Translations under genes and position numbers: made by a program
DNA from: Zygaena filipendulae
Taxonomy: Eukaryota; Arthropoda; Insecta; Lepidoptera; Zygaenidae
Length of the DNA: 64,000 nucleotides
Assembly (NCBI GenBank): GCA_907165275.2
Contig: OU015678.1
Coordinates: 682,001-746,000 of the forward strand
Direction: 5' to 3'
In this document: piece by piece, positions 19,987 to 31,894 of the stretch
How positions within the stretch are numbered: the stretch's first letter is position 1
How the letters are laid out: every line of letters starts with the position of its first letter
Notes under the pieces: model-generated
What the model was told of the DNA's origin: nothing
Database searches by the model: none
What the model saw: only the letters and a program-made list of their open reading frames with translations

Positions 19987-20976
19987 GATCCGTTTATATC
20001 TACAGACATTGAGCGTGCCAGACACGTTCCGTGGCAGACAAAATCTTTTATTTCCTTTCCTTTTTTATCCCTAGTCTTGATTCTATCGAACCATCATTTT
20101 TATATTTATCAACCTCCTTTCTATTTATCTCTTCTCCCGCTAATGTTTACTTCAATTCCTTTCGATTTTTCAAAGGTTGACTGGAAGAAATCCCTTTGAG
20201 CATAAATTACCTACTTGTTTTGATTTTATCAACTTGTAAAAACTTTGTTTATGCTCAATAAAGTATACAAACAAACAAACAAATAATATTTTCCTGTACA
20301 GTTCGTATTAACGTATTCACATCTATCGCAACACGGCCGCGCAGACACGGACAGACACGGGCCAGTATTCACGGAATGTTTTGTCTCGCGGTTCGTTTCT
20401 GTATGAGGACAGCTACATGCCGAGCAGGGTGAATAGAGAATAGAGCACCGTGCAGATGTCTTTTGTAAATAGAATAGAATAGAAAAAAAATTATTTGATA
20501 CCATAAAGATAAAATAAGTACAACTGTGAGTCTTAAACTAGAATAGTTGGTACCAAAATGGCTACCACTCAGCATTATGCCGTGGCAATAAGTTCCACGA
20601 CGCTGATTTTCAGTGGCGACCGTAGAAGGGAGATGGCTACACACTCTACATTCAGACCGTCCACAATCTACATTTCTTAAGATAATTTAAGTGGAGATAA
20701 TTTAAAAAGTAAAAATAGAGTAGCAGATAGTAAAAAAGCTGAGTTAATTATCATAATGTATGTTGCGGGGTATGCCTAAGAAGACTAAATATATTATAAT
20801 CAGAAATAAATCCCTACTAATAATACAAATGCAAAGGTAACTCTGTCTGTCTGTCTGTCTGTCACGCTTTCACGTAAATAAACGGTGTCTGTTGGTTTCT
20901 GCCCACATTTCTGCGCTGGCACGTGTCTGGCACAAACGTGTCTGGCACGCTCAATGTCTGGAGATATAAACGGCCC
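19987..20976. mobile_element. TTAA-flanked element with about 45-bp TIRs (piggyBac-like?)
   Basis: TTAA at 19983-19986 and 20977-20980 flanks inverted ends (CCGTTTATATCTACAGACAT at left; matching inverted sequence 20925-20974). TTAA duplication is typical of piggyBac. No transposase is present. The inside holds a LINE tail (about 20455-20645) and a Helitron 5' end (about 20809). Confidence 0.6.
20455..20645 (-). repeat. LINE 3' end with (AGAAT)n tail
   Basis: (agaat)n, then 'cttaaactagaatagttggt', 'accaaaatggctaccactca' and 'gcattatgccgtg'. The same module borders the pentanucleotide satellite at 51456-51960. Confidence 0.65.
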
Positions 20977-21334
20977 TTAAATTGTGCAATGGACATGCAC
21001 TGCAGGCTACATCGCCACGTGAGCCGGTCGACCTTGTACAGTTTTTATTTATCTTCTACATCCATGATGAGTACACATCGTATTGTTAAATATTTAATTA
21101 TCAGTAGCATATTGTGATAACGGTATTTTCTTGTCAAAGTATTATATTATACATCTACCGAAATCCCATTGGAACTCTTTTATTCACCAACAACATTCCT
21201 CGCCCATAACGCGCGTACCAAACACACAATCCCAAACGCTCCAGGTGCCAGATTGCGAATGTGTTATGGTCATAGTGAATAAGGGCCCAAAAGTACCCTA
21301 TCTCCTATATGCAAAGATCTAATTTGAGCTACTT

Positions 21335-21527
21335 ATATAATAAATGTGAAAGTGGGGATGTTTGGAAGTTTGTTACTCAATCACGCAAAAACGGCTGAAC
21401 GGATTTGGATGAAATTTGGCAAGCACGTTGTCAGGGGTACAGAGAAGGACATAGGATACTTTTCATCCCGGAATTCCCGCGGGAGCTCTGAAATTACCGT
21501 GGGTGAAACCGCGGGGCACAGCTAGTA
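21335..21527 (+). mobile_element. Helitron-like copy
   Basis: 'gtttgttactcaatcacgca', 'ggaattcccgcgggagctc', then gtgggtgaaaccgcggggca and cagctag followed by T. Confidence 0.78.
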
Positions 21528-21676
21528 AATAAATAAATTTATTCGTAAGTCGTAACGTAACTATACACGAAATTACTGGTAGGTCTGGTACCCTCGCAGT
21601 TTCCCTCGCATAAATTCCGGTATTCCTGGGGGAACTCCGAGATGAAAAGTATGCAATGTCTTTCAGCTCTCTTAGC

Positions 21677-21995
21677 AAAATGGGCATGTTGACTAATTTT
21701 TATTTTTAGTCCATCTTGTAGATTATTAAAAAATATTGGACACGTATTTATTCTTTTTTTACGTAATCAAAAAATAACGGCGATATATTGAGTTGAAATT
21801 TCGCGTGACGTCACTATTCTGACAGTTTGTATGGCGGTTTTAGCGGTTAGTGACGTCACGACCCCCTCACCCTGAACTTTAATGCGCTTTATCTCTGTAT
21901 ATTTTAATTTATTTGAAAAAGCAAAAAATACGTGTCTATTGTTTTTTTATTATCTGACGGACTAATTAGAACTATGATTTTTAAAAGTACAATTT
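21677..21995 (+). mobile_element. CRE-MITE copy joined to a foldback-MITE half
   Basis: aatgggcatgttgactaa start; both CREs intact. The right end runs into a half copy of the 6321-type foldback element (about 21996-22126). Confidence 0.8.
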
Positions 21996-22163
21996 AACTA
22001 ATTAAGTAACATCTCATTAAATGCCAATCAACATTAATTTATTAAACATGTCTGATTGCAACAGTTTTGTTTTAAAAATCTATACTTAACTAAGTAATCA
22101 TTAAAGTCGACTCTGAGTGCGGCCGTAAGTTAGTATTTTTTTAGAATATCTTATCTTTTCAGT

Positions 22164-22304
22164 GCAAGAACCGCTTCTGGCGGTGAAAGCCTCCTCTAGA
22201 CGGTTCTATTCCTCTCTATTTTGTGCTGGCCTCTTCCACATTTTTTCAGCAACGGTGATTACGTCGTCGCTCCACCGTTTTATATGGTCTGCCAGCTCGA
22301 CGTT
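22164..22304 (-). pseudogene. RTE-type LINE polyprotein C-terminal fragment
   Basis: The - strand reads NVELADHIKRWSDDVITVAE, KMWKRPAQNREE, TAG, NRLEEAFTARSGSC. The RWSDD...A.(D/N)R..W..LEEAF pattern is that of the C-terminal region of RTE/BovB-like endonuclease-reverse transcriptases, with a stop where the family has Trp. Dead fragment. Confidence 0.65.
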
Positions 22305-22379
22305 TTTCGCTTATTGGCCACCAGTTTCATTATACCGCGTTCCTTAAAGTTTGTGAGTTTGTGACGTTTTAGGGGTTTA

Positions 22380-22480
22380 CCAATAGAATGCTACAGTGTT
22401 CCTGAGTATCATAGAGTACTTCCTGTCCTGGAATTCCCGTGGGAACTCTGAAATAATCGCGGGGGAACAGCTACTACTTA
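22380..22480 (+). mobile_element. Helitron-like 3' fragment
   Basis: 'ggaattcccgtgggaactct' and 'cgcgggggaacagct'. Confidence 0.55.
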
Positions 22481-22779
22481 ATATTTTGGCATCTGCAGCA
22501 GCGTTTGGGTTTGTGTTTTTGGGACCCGCGTATTTTATTGTTAGTCACAGTGAATAAGGGCGCTGTATGTCTTCTGACTTGCAAATTTTCAACGATTTTA
22601 GTATTTACCTATACCTATAAACTTATAATATCTGCAAGATGCGTATACGCATGTTTGTGTTGAGCGATCGCCGATCTCAAAACACAATCGCGAACGGACC
22701 GCTTGCCAACTGTAAACATATCTACCTACGTGTAATTTTATATTGGGCCATATTTACTTTACGGGAGCAGCTGGAAGCG

Positions 22780-23073
22780 AAATTCAGACTTTAGACAGTT
22801 CGCAGGAAGGCGGGAACGCGCGCGGTCGCTCGTTTCCACTTTGAAGTCCCGCGTCGGCCATCTTAGATTTCAGTGTTTAGTACACGAAAATAGTAGCGCG
22901 TTTCGCGTTTCTCTATCGTATAGGAAACTCTAGTAGCCAGAGCGCGGTTAATTCGAAAGTGTAATAAGTACATTTTGAACCACTTTATTGTAATTTCATC
23001 GGGATTTCCTACCTGTGTTTTGTTTGGATTAGTTAATTCTTTTGTTTTGTTTCTGGACTATGATTTTGTACGG
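22780..23073 (+). promoter_or_regulatory. Candidate promoter and 5'UTR exon with splice donor
   Basis: Unique, GC-richer sequence (aggcgggaacgcgcgcggtcg) with an initiator-like TCAGT near 22872, then a non-repetitive stretch ending ATGATTTTGTACGG|GTGAGT (donor at 23074). This is the arrangement of a first exon whose coding part lies far downstream. An ATG at 23060 gives only four codons before the donor. Confidence 0.4.
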
Positions 23074-23256
23074 GTGAGTATTTTTTACCATTTTCTTTTA
23101 AATATAAATTAGCAATTAACTACTTAATTAATTATTATGCTGTTTTATTGATAGAAAAATTAATATTTAGAGTAGGTACTCTACCTAGTTAATTGGATAA
23201 ACAGAGGAAAGCAAATACTCGTACCTTTCTATGTGCCCATACATTTTATTATCGAC

Positions 23257-23475
23257 TAGTTGTTCCCCAGGGTTTCGCCCGCGTTAATTTCAGAGTTCCC
23301 GCGGGAATTCCGGGATAAAAGTACCCTATGTGTTAATCTGATGTATAAGCTATATTATTGTAAAGTTTCATTTAAATCCAATCAGTAGTTTTTGCGTGAA
23401 AGAGTAACAAACATCCATCCATCCATCCATCCATACATACTTACCAACTTTCAGGTTTATAATATTAGTAGGATA
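23257..23475 (-). mobile_element. Helitron-like copy with both ends
   Basis: ctagttgttccccagggtttcgcccgcg..., (catc)n at 23410-23435, and 'tttataatattagtaggata' at the TC end. Confidence 0.78.
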
Positions 23476-24699
23476 CCGTATACAACTAAGTACCTATTGT
23501 TGTTCACATGAATTTGGGAAATCTATACTAATATTATAAAGTTGAAGAGTTTGTTTTTTAACGGCCACCAGATTACATCCTAGCACTTGTAAATTTATAC
23601 CTTCTCACTTCGGATATTCACTAACAACACATCTTTTTACAATCCAGTTGTACGGATGTGTCGCCAATACAATGAGCTCGTCGCTAAAGGTGCAGATGTG
23701 GACGTTTTTAATTGTAATTTTAGGGTATACTTAAAAAATATCAACGACTACCTCCGTCGCACTTGCTAATTGTGGTTCTATTTTTTCTGAGATCCATAAA
23801 TATCAAAATAAATTTAAATATTACTTTGTACTTCGCTCGATATTTTTAGTCTTTCTAGGTATGCATATCTCTGGTTTGTGGTCGGAACATATAATAATAC
23901 ACTATAATAAGTAAAAATTGTACCTAATGACTACAATCTGTTTTGAGTACTTAAATAAATAAATAAACAGCCAAGTCAAATATTCTGACTAAGGTGTAGA
24001 GATTGAGAAGTTAGGCCTTGTAGAGTTAGGGCGTGTAGAGTTATAAGCTTGGCTCTACATGAGATCTGATAACTTTTTGACAGTGCCCGTCATATGGACT
24101 CGGCATCGTTTTGCATGAAAATGTTTTTGATGGGATTTCGTTAAATAAAGTTAGTTAAATACCAATTAACATTAATTTAATGAACGTCTCTGATTGCGGC
24201 AGTTTTGTTTTAAAAATCTTTACTTAAAATTAAGACAGACAGACAGACAGCGGGAAGCGACTTTGTTTTATACTATATAGTGATGTAGTGATTATTCTAC
24301 AACTGGGTCGTGGTTGATGATGATAATCATGAGTGTGGTCCAAATTAATTGTAACATTACGTACATAGAAATTTTATCCTTTTGACACTGTGTGTAAAGT
24401 CGAAATTACAACGGAAGAAATTTAGCCAGCTGTAATTTCAAGTGTAAAACAGTGTCTGAAGAATATAGGTTGATATTAACATTTCCCACTTGTAACCTCT
24501 ACACAGCAACGTATACAGCTTTAGCCGAAGAGGGGGTGTCGAGCTGAAAGAATATCGGTGTGTATCTACCTAAATAATAGCTTTTCCGATAAAACCGTCT
24601 AAGTCGACTACTTTGCATATATTTTGTAATTATGGTATCCCTCCTAGATAAGAGTTTTCTTTTTTTTTTCTTCAATAAATTAATATTGAATAAAACGGT

Positions 24700-25012
24700 T
24701 CATAGTGATGTTGACAACTTTTTAAAATCAAAAATTAAAAATCATTAGACACGTATTTTTTTATTTTTCAAAAAAATGAAAATACATATACACAGAGATA
24801 AAGCGCATTAAAGTTTAGGGGGGGGCTCATGACGTCATTTACCGCTACAAGCCGCCATACAAACTGCACTAGTTAGTGACGTCACGCGAAATTTCAACTC
24901 AATGTATCTCTGTTATTTATTTAATTACGTAAAAAAAGAAAAAATACGTGTCCAATATTTTTTATTAATCTACAAGACGGACTAAAAAAAAATTAGTCAA
25001 ACAGCCTATTAT
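24700..25012 (-). mobile_element. CRE-MITE copy
   Basis: Reverse orientation: attagacacgtatttttt..., catgacgtcattt and gtgacgtcacgcg, ending gacggactaaaaa...acagcctatt. Confidence 0.82.
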
Positions 25013-25293
25013 ATTGCGTTCAATTTACATAATATCTGTAACATTAAAAGAATAAAAATTAAGATTCTGCTCCGTATTTTTAAGCTGCTTCAAAATAATA
25101 TGATTTAATAATATAATTCAAACCAATCAGTGGTAGCACAAACTAATTACAATATTACAAGTATTTTGTCTTTTGGATCAAACCGGTAGGTGCCTACCTA
25201 GTTTGTTACTTTCAGCTTGTTAGTTTAGTATTTTTGGAAGTCGGTTTTTTGTTCTTAAATTTCGAACTCGCTCTATGCTTAACATCTCTATGA

Positions 25294-25536
25294 CTCAGAC
25301 CAAATAAAAACTAAAGACGGAACGTCTCGAACAACGAAGTGAAGCCGGTTGCGTATGCATGTGGTGATTAGGAAAGTGTATGGATTTGCAAAGTTTACTT
25401 ACTGGTGATAAGTGATTTATGGTGTCTTTTTCTTGTAAGTGTGTTTCTGTGTAGGTACGTGCACGGCGTGGTGTCTTTTTCCGGGCTTCACTTGTTTGTT
25501 CTACGCGTTCCGTTCTTAGTTTTTATTTGGTCTGAG
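25294..25536. mobile_element. MITE with 53-bp inverted ends (CTCAGACCAAAT)
   Basis: CTCAGACCAAATAAAAACTAA at 25294 is mirrored by TTAGTTTTTATTTGGTCTGAG ending at 25536; arms continue to GTGAAGCC/GGCTTCAC. A mini-palindrome with the same ends is at 25733-25761. Confidence 0.75.
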
Positions 25537-25869
25537 CTTTATGATTACAATAATTACAATTTACAGCCTATAGCGCCCGTGGCTTGCCTTCTCGACTTAC
25601 ATTGTTTACTCATAGAAGCACTTCTGTTTCGTATCGTTGTGGTATCGTTCACCAATCAACAGGTACGCGAAATCTCCCGCAGAATGCATTCTCAAGGTTG
25701 ATTGTAATTCCTTGTACCTGTTATTTTAACCGCTCAGACAAAATAAGAAGTTTGGTCTGAGACAGAGCAAAGCACAGAGCAAATAAATTAACTAGAGAGG
25801 ACTATATGTAGACGGGGCAGGCGCGCCAACGTTGCAAAGGAAGTTAGAGCAAATGCTCTAACTTGCCCA

Positions 25870-26280
25870 AAACCTGAAGTTTTTATCCCGGAATTCCCGC
25901 GGGAACTCTGGCACTAATGCGGGGAACAGCTAATCACCGTAAACTACTGTCGGGGTACAAAGAAGGACATAGAGTACTTTTTCCCGCAACCTCCGCGGGA
26001 ACTCCGAAATTATCGCGGATGAAATCGCGGGGGGCAGCTAGTCTTAATATATATAAATTACGCGTCACGTTGTTTGTCCGCGATGGACACCTAAACTACT
26101 GAATTGATTATAATGAAATTTTATCTATGTTGTATTTTAGACCAACTTAAATGATAGGATAATTTTATCCTGGAACTCCCGCGGGAACTTTGAAAATTTG
26201 CACACACGTTGTCAGAGGTACAGAGAAGGACATTGGGTGCTTTTAGACCGGAATTCCCGCGGGAACACCGTTATCGCAAG
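25870..26280 (+). mobile_element. Cluster of Helitron-like fragments
   Basis: At least three + oriented pieces: ending near 25930 (gcggggaacagcta), near 26042 (cgcggggggcagctagt), and 26050-26275 ('gaattcccgcgggaacacc'). Confidence 0.65.
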
Positions 26281-26285
26281 GTATA

Positions 26286-26716
26286 ATTGGACGCAGATAA
26301 GCAATAACATGTTAACCCACAAAACGAAGTTATTGATTCAGAACGATTTATTGAGAGTTAGAGAACGTTTTTTAATTATGTGTTTACCTTATTATATTTT
26401 TTAGATATGTAACTAAATATTAAACATAAAAATGTTGAAACAAAATGGCGTTATAGGTAATTTTAAAACTAATTTAGGTAAGTACTCCAATTCCAATTTG
26501 TTGTTTTTAATGGCTCCACCGTTTTGACGATGATTCTGCCAATGTCACAGTTTGAAAAGTCACGGCATAGAATTGATTTGATTATCCGGTACCTACCGTT
26601 TTGTATGCGATATGTCGATGTAATTTTTGTCCTGCACGTGAAATTCTGTAATGAGCATATACCTACTCAAAATTTCTCCAGTGTGGGTTAACACACTATT
26701 GCTTATGTAATGTCCA
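26286..26716 (-). mobile_element. TGGAC-ended MITE, interrupted
   Basis: TTGGACGCAGATAAGCAATA at left and TATTGCTTATGTAATGTCCAA at right. Unrelated sequence of about 200 bp lies between 26450 and 26660. Confidence 0.72.
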
Positions 26717-27000
26717 ATTATGTTGTTAGAATAGCGGGGAACAGCTAGTAATTAAATTCGGTTAACTAGTAAGTATAAAAAAATCGGTTAATCTTACTGG
26801 CTTTTGACACTGATCATCATAAAATATATCATCGTGCCAATAATAAAATATACTTTGTAGTGTATGTATATCGATGCTACCATTTGCCAAACTTGCCAAG
26901 GCGCCATACTTGCTAACTGATGACAGATTTTAATGACATTTGGCATGGGGATGTCAATCTTTCAATAATGTTGCATCAGTAGGCATTTTTTTTATCATAG

Positions 27001-27110
27001 GGGGCAAACGGGCAGGTGGCACACCTGATGGTAAGTGATTACCGCCGCCCATGGACATCTGCAACACCAGAAGGCGTGCAGGTGCGTTGCCGACCTGGAA
27101 TGGGGATGGG
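27001..27110 (+). repeat. Retroposon fragment ('gggcaaacgggcaggtggca')
   Basis: ggggcaaacgggcaggtggcac, 'taccgccgcccatggacatc' and 'gcgtgcaggtgcgttgccga'. A common lepidopteran repeat module; part of it recurs at 16468. Confidence 0.6.
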
Positions 27111-27456
27111 AACTCCTAGTGGCTTTCAAGTGAAGCTGCCGGAACACACCGTTAGGTGCTCAGCGACAGATTTTCAATTTGAAGGTGGTGGTGGTGGCTA
27201 GCCAGCGTGGCTCTAGGAACTGCCCTACCACCATGCTGTGGTTTCTTCACGATGGATACGCGATTTAGATTGTGTATAGGTACGTATTTTTCCCGCTGCT
27301 CCGCGGCATACATGAGCGAGGAGGCAGCATTGTTCAAGGTGTGTCCTCAGGCTGTGGAGGTCTGTAACATCTGTCACCGGATGACAATACCCGAGTTCAT
27401 GCACGTCAGACGGAGAACATGACCTACGCAATGTTCTGATTCAGATAGGCACTTAT

Positions 27457-27702
27457 TATGTGGACATTGATAAGCAATAGTGTGTCAACCCACACTGGAG
27501 AAATTGTGAGTAAATTAAAGTTTTAAAATTATAGCGCCATTTTGTGTAAAGAATTTTTATGTTCAATATTTAGTTACATATTTAAACAATGTAATGAGGT
27601 AAACACATAATTAAAAAACGTTCTCTAAATCTCAATAAATCGTTCTGAATCAATAACTTCGTTTTGTGGGTTGACATGTTATTGCTTATCTGCGTCCATT
27701 TG
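27457..27702 (+). mobile_element. TGGAC-ended MITE
   Basis: gtggacattgataagcaatagtgtg to 'atgttattgcttatctgcgtcca'; full-length, about 245 bp. Confidence 0.8.
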
Positions 27703-27779
27703 TGTCGGGGCGTTGACCTCTGTCCTCTCTCAATATGATATTGACAGAGCCGGTGGACACTGCCAAATTGTTGATGACA

Positions 27780-29040
27780 ATCTATCAATTGAGTAAATTG
27801 GCAATAGCCAATGATATCTGCCTATTACAAGTAGATTACAAGCATTGCAATAGCTACTAGAGCTGAAATAGTAAATTTCTTTAAAGACGCAGCTAATTAG
27901 AATGCAAACAGAAATTGCAACAATCAACCACGTAGTGATTACCTTCTCTCTGCAATTAACATTGTTAGCAACGCAAATTCACTCTGACAAAAACACAAAT
28001 AGATTCACATTCAATTCGCATTTGTGAAAATAAGGATTTGATGTGAAATTTAGAATTTTTTAAATTAAAATCGCTTTAAATACCTACCTACTGATAATAA
28101 GAAAGAAAGAAAGAAATGGAGTTTATTGGTCCCCACATAAAAGGTACCTACAAAATAAGCGACAGCAAAAATAGAAACTTAACAAATATTATAAAGGAGA
28201 TAGGTAGAATAGAATAGAATAGAGATAGAAAAAAATAAGAATTCAGCTCAGTTAATTCTTACAGTCAATTTACAGTCATAGAGACTACAGCGATATTTTC
28301 TAGCTGAATCCTACCCAATATTTACGAGCTCTGGACCTAAGCATGAATGGTTATACATACATACCTACGTTACATGTGCATGAGTTGCAATTTCCAATAA
28401 ATAATTTTAAAAGTGTTTTGCCAGTCATAAGGTGACAAAGATTTCTATCAAGTTTGTCGTCGTTTTTTGGGCGGTGACCTTTCAGCTTTCGCAACCGCGG
28501 AACAAGGAAACCAAACATTTGGCGGACTCTGCCAAGAGTCCGTCTCAATAAAACCGAGATTACTTCACCCAATTGTACTAAATATTTCTTTTAACGCAAA
28601 GCTATTTCGAGCTGGAGTGTTCTTTATGTTCTTCAAGAATTCACCCACCTTTGCATTGTTTCGTAAGTGTTAGGTAGGTACTAATAACGGATATTAATGC
28701 TAAACACAATAATAATCATTTAGCATTAGTACCCTATTAACATAGCATTTCTTGCGCGCTAAATACAAATGCTAATTTTCTTGTAGGTATCACTTTTGTT
28801 GGCCTGGGGCGATGACGAACAGTTTTCGCCACAATCTTTTAATGAGCAAACAAAAAGTCGTACCAAACCTACTGTCACCAAATAATTCCTTTGTTGTCTG
28901 ACAATAAATTAATAAATAAAATAAAATAAATTAATAATAATATGTAGATAGCATTCATAAAGCTGCTAGTGCTAAGCTATTTTACTATTTTTCACGTCAC
29001 TAGCTCATAAAACGCGCCATTGTTGCATAAAGCAAGTTAC
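27780..29040. other. No gene recognised
   Basis: AT-rich with simple-sequence tails: (gaaa)n at 28105 and (agaat)n at 28208, suggesting retroposon ends. A small inverted pair of 'taatgctaaa' / 'tttagcatta' is near 28700-28730. Confidence 0.4.
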
Positions 29041-29043
29041 TAG

Positions 29044-29674
29044 AGAGCAAAAATAAATTTTTCATTACTCATACTCGGAAAGTAGGTCTGAAGTTGCCTG
29101 AGAAGCGGGTTGAAAGTAACCCTTTTCAGCCCTAGGGAGAATCGCTTTCAACTGACAACTGTCAAATTATCAAAAAAAAACTAGGTCTATTTTCACATTT
29201 CCATTGAACCATGTTTCAACTTTCTATACAGCCAGCGCGATGTAAAATTGAAATAACGTAAAGTTTAAGTAGGTATTAATTAAAATAAAATTCACTCACT
29301 TTTTCTTAAGCTAATTCCTATTTATATTTTTTTTATTTTCTTTAATTAATACTTAATAATTAAAGAAAATATTTTTTTTAGGTCGCCACAATGTAAATAA
29401 AAAATACTGGCTGAATAGCTAGCCGGCCAAAGAAAAAGAAATAGGTGGGAAAGTGTCAAGCGACTATCCGATCTTCACTCATTTTTTCTTTAGCTAATTC
29501 CTATTTTTATTTTGACTTTCCTTGCATTCGTAATGAAAAGCACAGTGTTACCCTCGGGAGAAAGACTTATTTAGTCCCTCGATCTATTAGCGCCCTCGCT
29601 ACGCTCGGGCGCCAAACCCCGTCTCGGGACTAAATAAGTTACTTTCACCCCTAGGATAACAATGTACTATTGAT
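29044..29674 (-). repeat. 0.6-kb dispersed repeat, copy 2 (inverted)
   Basis: Inverted near-copy of 7409-7999. It carries an extra GC-rich piece (agcgccctcgctacgctcgg) near 29588. Confidence 0.72.
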
Positions 29675-29743
29675 CACTCCATGAAGGGATAATTTATTGG
29701 ATAACTCTCCGTAATCCACTGCCACTTTTATGTGTAAAATAAA

Positions 29744-30035
29744 TTTTTAATACAGTTGCTCAAAAAGTGGCGTATTGCAGGGACGTTTAGCGTTCGGGAT
29801 GTGGGCTATTACATACTCGAGCTTTTTGTTTACCTTTCCCGAACTCGTGCGTTCTCTTTGCCAACTGTCAAAAATGGCGACACGACTTTGACACACTCTT
29901 TGCATTGCGAAACGTAGGTTTCGAATTACTAATACGACTAGCGCCATCTCTTGATCACAGTTGGAACTTAGTTGAGTTTGTTGTGTTTTTGATATTTTAT
30001 TAAATTGCTTAATTTTTTCGCAACTGTATTAAAAA
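29744..30035. mobile_element. MITE with TTTTTAATACAGTTGC ends
   Basis: Left TTTTTAATACAGTTGC and right GCAACTGTATTAAAAA are perfect 16-bp inverted ends of a 292-bp unit without coding capacity. Confidence 0.65.
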
Positions 30036-30048
30036 TAGTTGTTCAGTA

Positions 30049-30163
30049 CACGTGCGGAACCGTCATTGAAAAGAGTTCCGACTGTCAACCCTCACCTTCG
30101 GCTGCGCCTCGGCTCGGGTAGACATTTGTCAGAACTCTTTGCAATGACAGGCTTTCCGCACTT
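30049..30163. mobile_element. Short foldback with CGTGCGGAA ends
   Basis: cgtgcggaaccgtcattgaa and 'gagttccgactgtc' are mirrored by gacaxxtgtcagaactc-type sequence and 'ttccgcacttg'. About 115 bp, adjacent to the previous MITE. Confidence 0.55.
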
Positions 30164-30324
30164 GTAATGAAATATACAATAATAATTGTTCAATTTATTT
30201 AGTTTCTTTTCACATCTGGTATTTTTTTCCGCTAGTGAAAAGTTAGGTACCTAAGTACTATTATTTACCTAATATGTTTATTAGTATTTATATATTTATA
30301 TTAAATACTATAATATTATTAGTT

Positions 30325-30431
30325 AAAATCCATAATATTATAAAATGCGAAAGTGAGTTTGTTTGTTTGTAACGCTTTCACGCCCTAACGGCTCAACCAA
30401 TCTTCATGAAATTTTGTACACACGTTGTCAG
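30325..30431 (+). mobile_element. Helitron-like 5' end
   Basis: atccataatattataaaatgcgaaag...gtaacgctttcacg...acacgttgtcaga, then broken by another repeat. Confidence 0.6.
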
Positions 30432-30670
30432 AGATTCTTCAAATTTTGCTTTTCAAAAGCAAATGAACGATTTACTATAAAAAATACCCAAATCGCTATA
30501 GGTGTGCCTATAATTTTTGAAGAGTTCCCTCGATTTCTCCAAGATCCCATCATCAGATCCCGACTTGGTGGCAATGGGACCTAATTGGGAGTATACCCTT
30601 TCAAACAAAAAAAGAAGACCAACCGTCTTCGAGTAATCCGTGAACATACATAAAAAAAATACATACAATC
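30432..30670 (-). repeat. Dispersed repeat related to 48585-48800
   Basis: Inverted relative of 48585-48800: shares (reverse-complemented) 'ttcaccgattactcgaagac' and 'tactcccaattaggtcccat'. Class unknown. Confidence 0.6.
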
Positions 30671-30679
30671 GAACATAGA

Positions 30680-31120
30680 ACCTCCTCCTTTTTGGAAGTC
30701 GGTTAAAAACTAACTTTCCTTTTTAAACAAATAACAATTTTCCCACCATTCTTAACTATACAAAGCACTCTGATACACAACAAAATCCACAGGAGACGCA
30801 AAACTCTCCATTTTTCTTCTACGTCTTGTAGATAGGTCATACAAGATATAACGTATGTTCCCGGAAAACATGAGAATAGAAATAACACACTAAAAAAACA
30901 ATAGGTACTAAGTCGTCTAGACTTGCATTTAGGACATGCATGCAGCTGGTCGTAGGCTCGTAGGTATAGTATAGTCTCAGAGTAAATATAAAGTTGGCGC
31001 GCAATTTAAAACTACATTTTGGGGCTGTCATTTTTTTTCTCGTTGACTTTCGTTTTCCACGAAAATTGAACGAACGTAAATAGAGCTGAATCGATACTTC
31101 TTTCTTTATTTCTTCTTTCT
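30680..31120. other. No gene recognised
   Basis: AT-rich; no repeat or coding signal identified. Confidence 0.35.
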
Positions 31121-31125
31121 TGGCA

Positions 31126-31295
31126 ACTAGCGGATCCTCGCGGTTACATCCGCGATAATTTCGGAGTTCCTGCGGGAACTAAAAGTACCCTATATCCTTC
31201 TCTGTGTACCCCTGATAACGTGTAGGCAAAATTTAATGATGATCGGTTCAGCCGTTTTATATTCGATGTTAGACAGAAAGGGGATGCCAAACCGA
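31126..31295 (-). mobile_element. Helitron-like copy, diverged
   Basis: ctagcggatcctcgcggtta...'gttcctgcgggaact'...'cccctgataacgtgtaggca'. Confidence 0.6.
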
Positions 31296-31299
31296 GTAG

Positions 31300-31890
31300 G
31301 TACATTGATACCTAATGACCATAATCTCAGTGATGAGTAGAGTACCTAATACAATACTGCATCCAGAGTTGAAGCTAACACCATAGCAGTGCACGAATTC
31401 ATGCATTCATTTTGACACGAAAACTTAAAAAGAGTCATAGACAAGTTTTTTTTTTCATTTTTGTCTTGACTTGAACTTATATTAATGTAAGACCGTGTAC
31501 AATAGGTACGAATACCTCCAGGAAATAGTGAATTAATGCCAGCTTTGAAAAATAAAAAAATGTTTAAGTACCTAGGTATAATATAATAATACTATGGTAC
31601 CTATCTAAAAGCAGAGTAGGTACCTACCTAGTTTGACTAGAAACCACACAGCATTCTATTTATAGGTAATAATAACTCCACGATTCAAGATCGATCGACA
31701 AAATTGTAAAAATTGTATACATCCACGAACTGTACGCGCCAGAAAATAGAAATAAAAATGGCGCCGAAATATAACCAAGGTCAATGTCATTTATAAATCT
31801 TTAAGTCGTTGCTACGTCTACGGTTGATGTAATATTACAATTATTTTAAGAGGTAATCTTATGTAAAAAAAAAATGGATCAAAATGTCTC
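31300..31890. other. No gene recognised
   Basis: Unique-looking AT-rich sequence, taggta-rich near 31560-31640. Confidence 0.35.
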
Positions 31891-31894
31891 TGGA

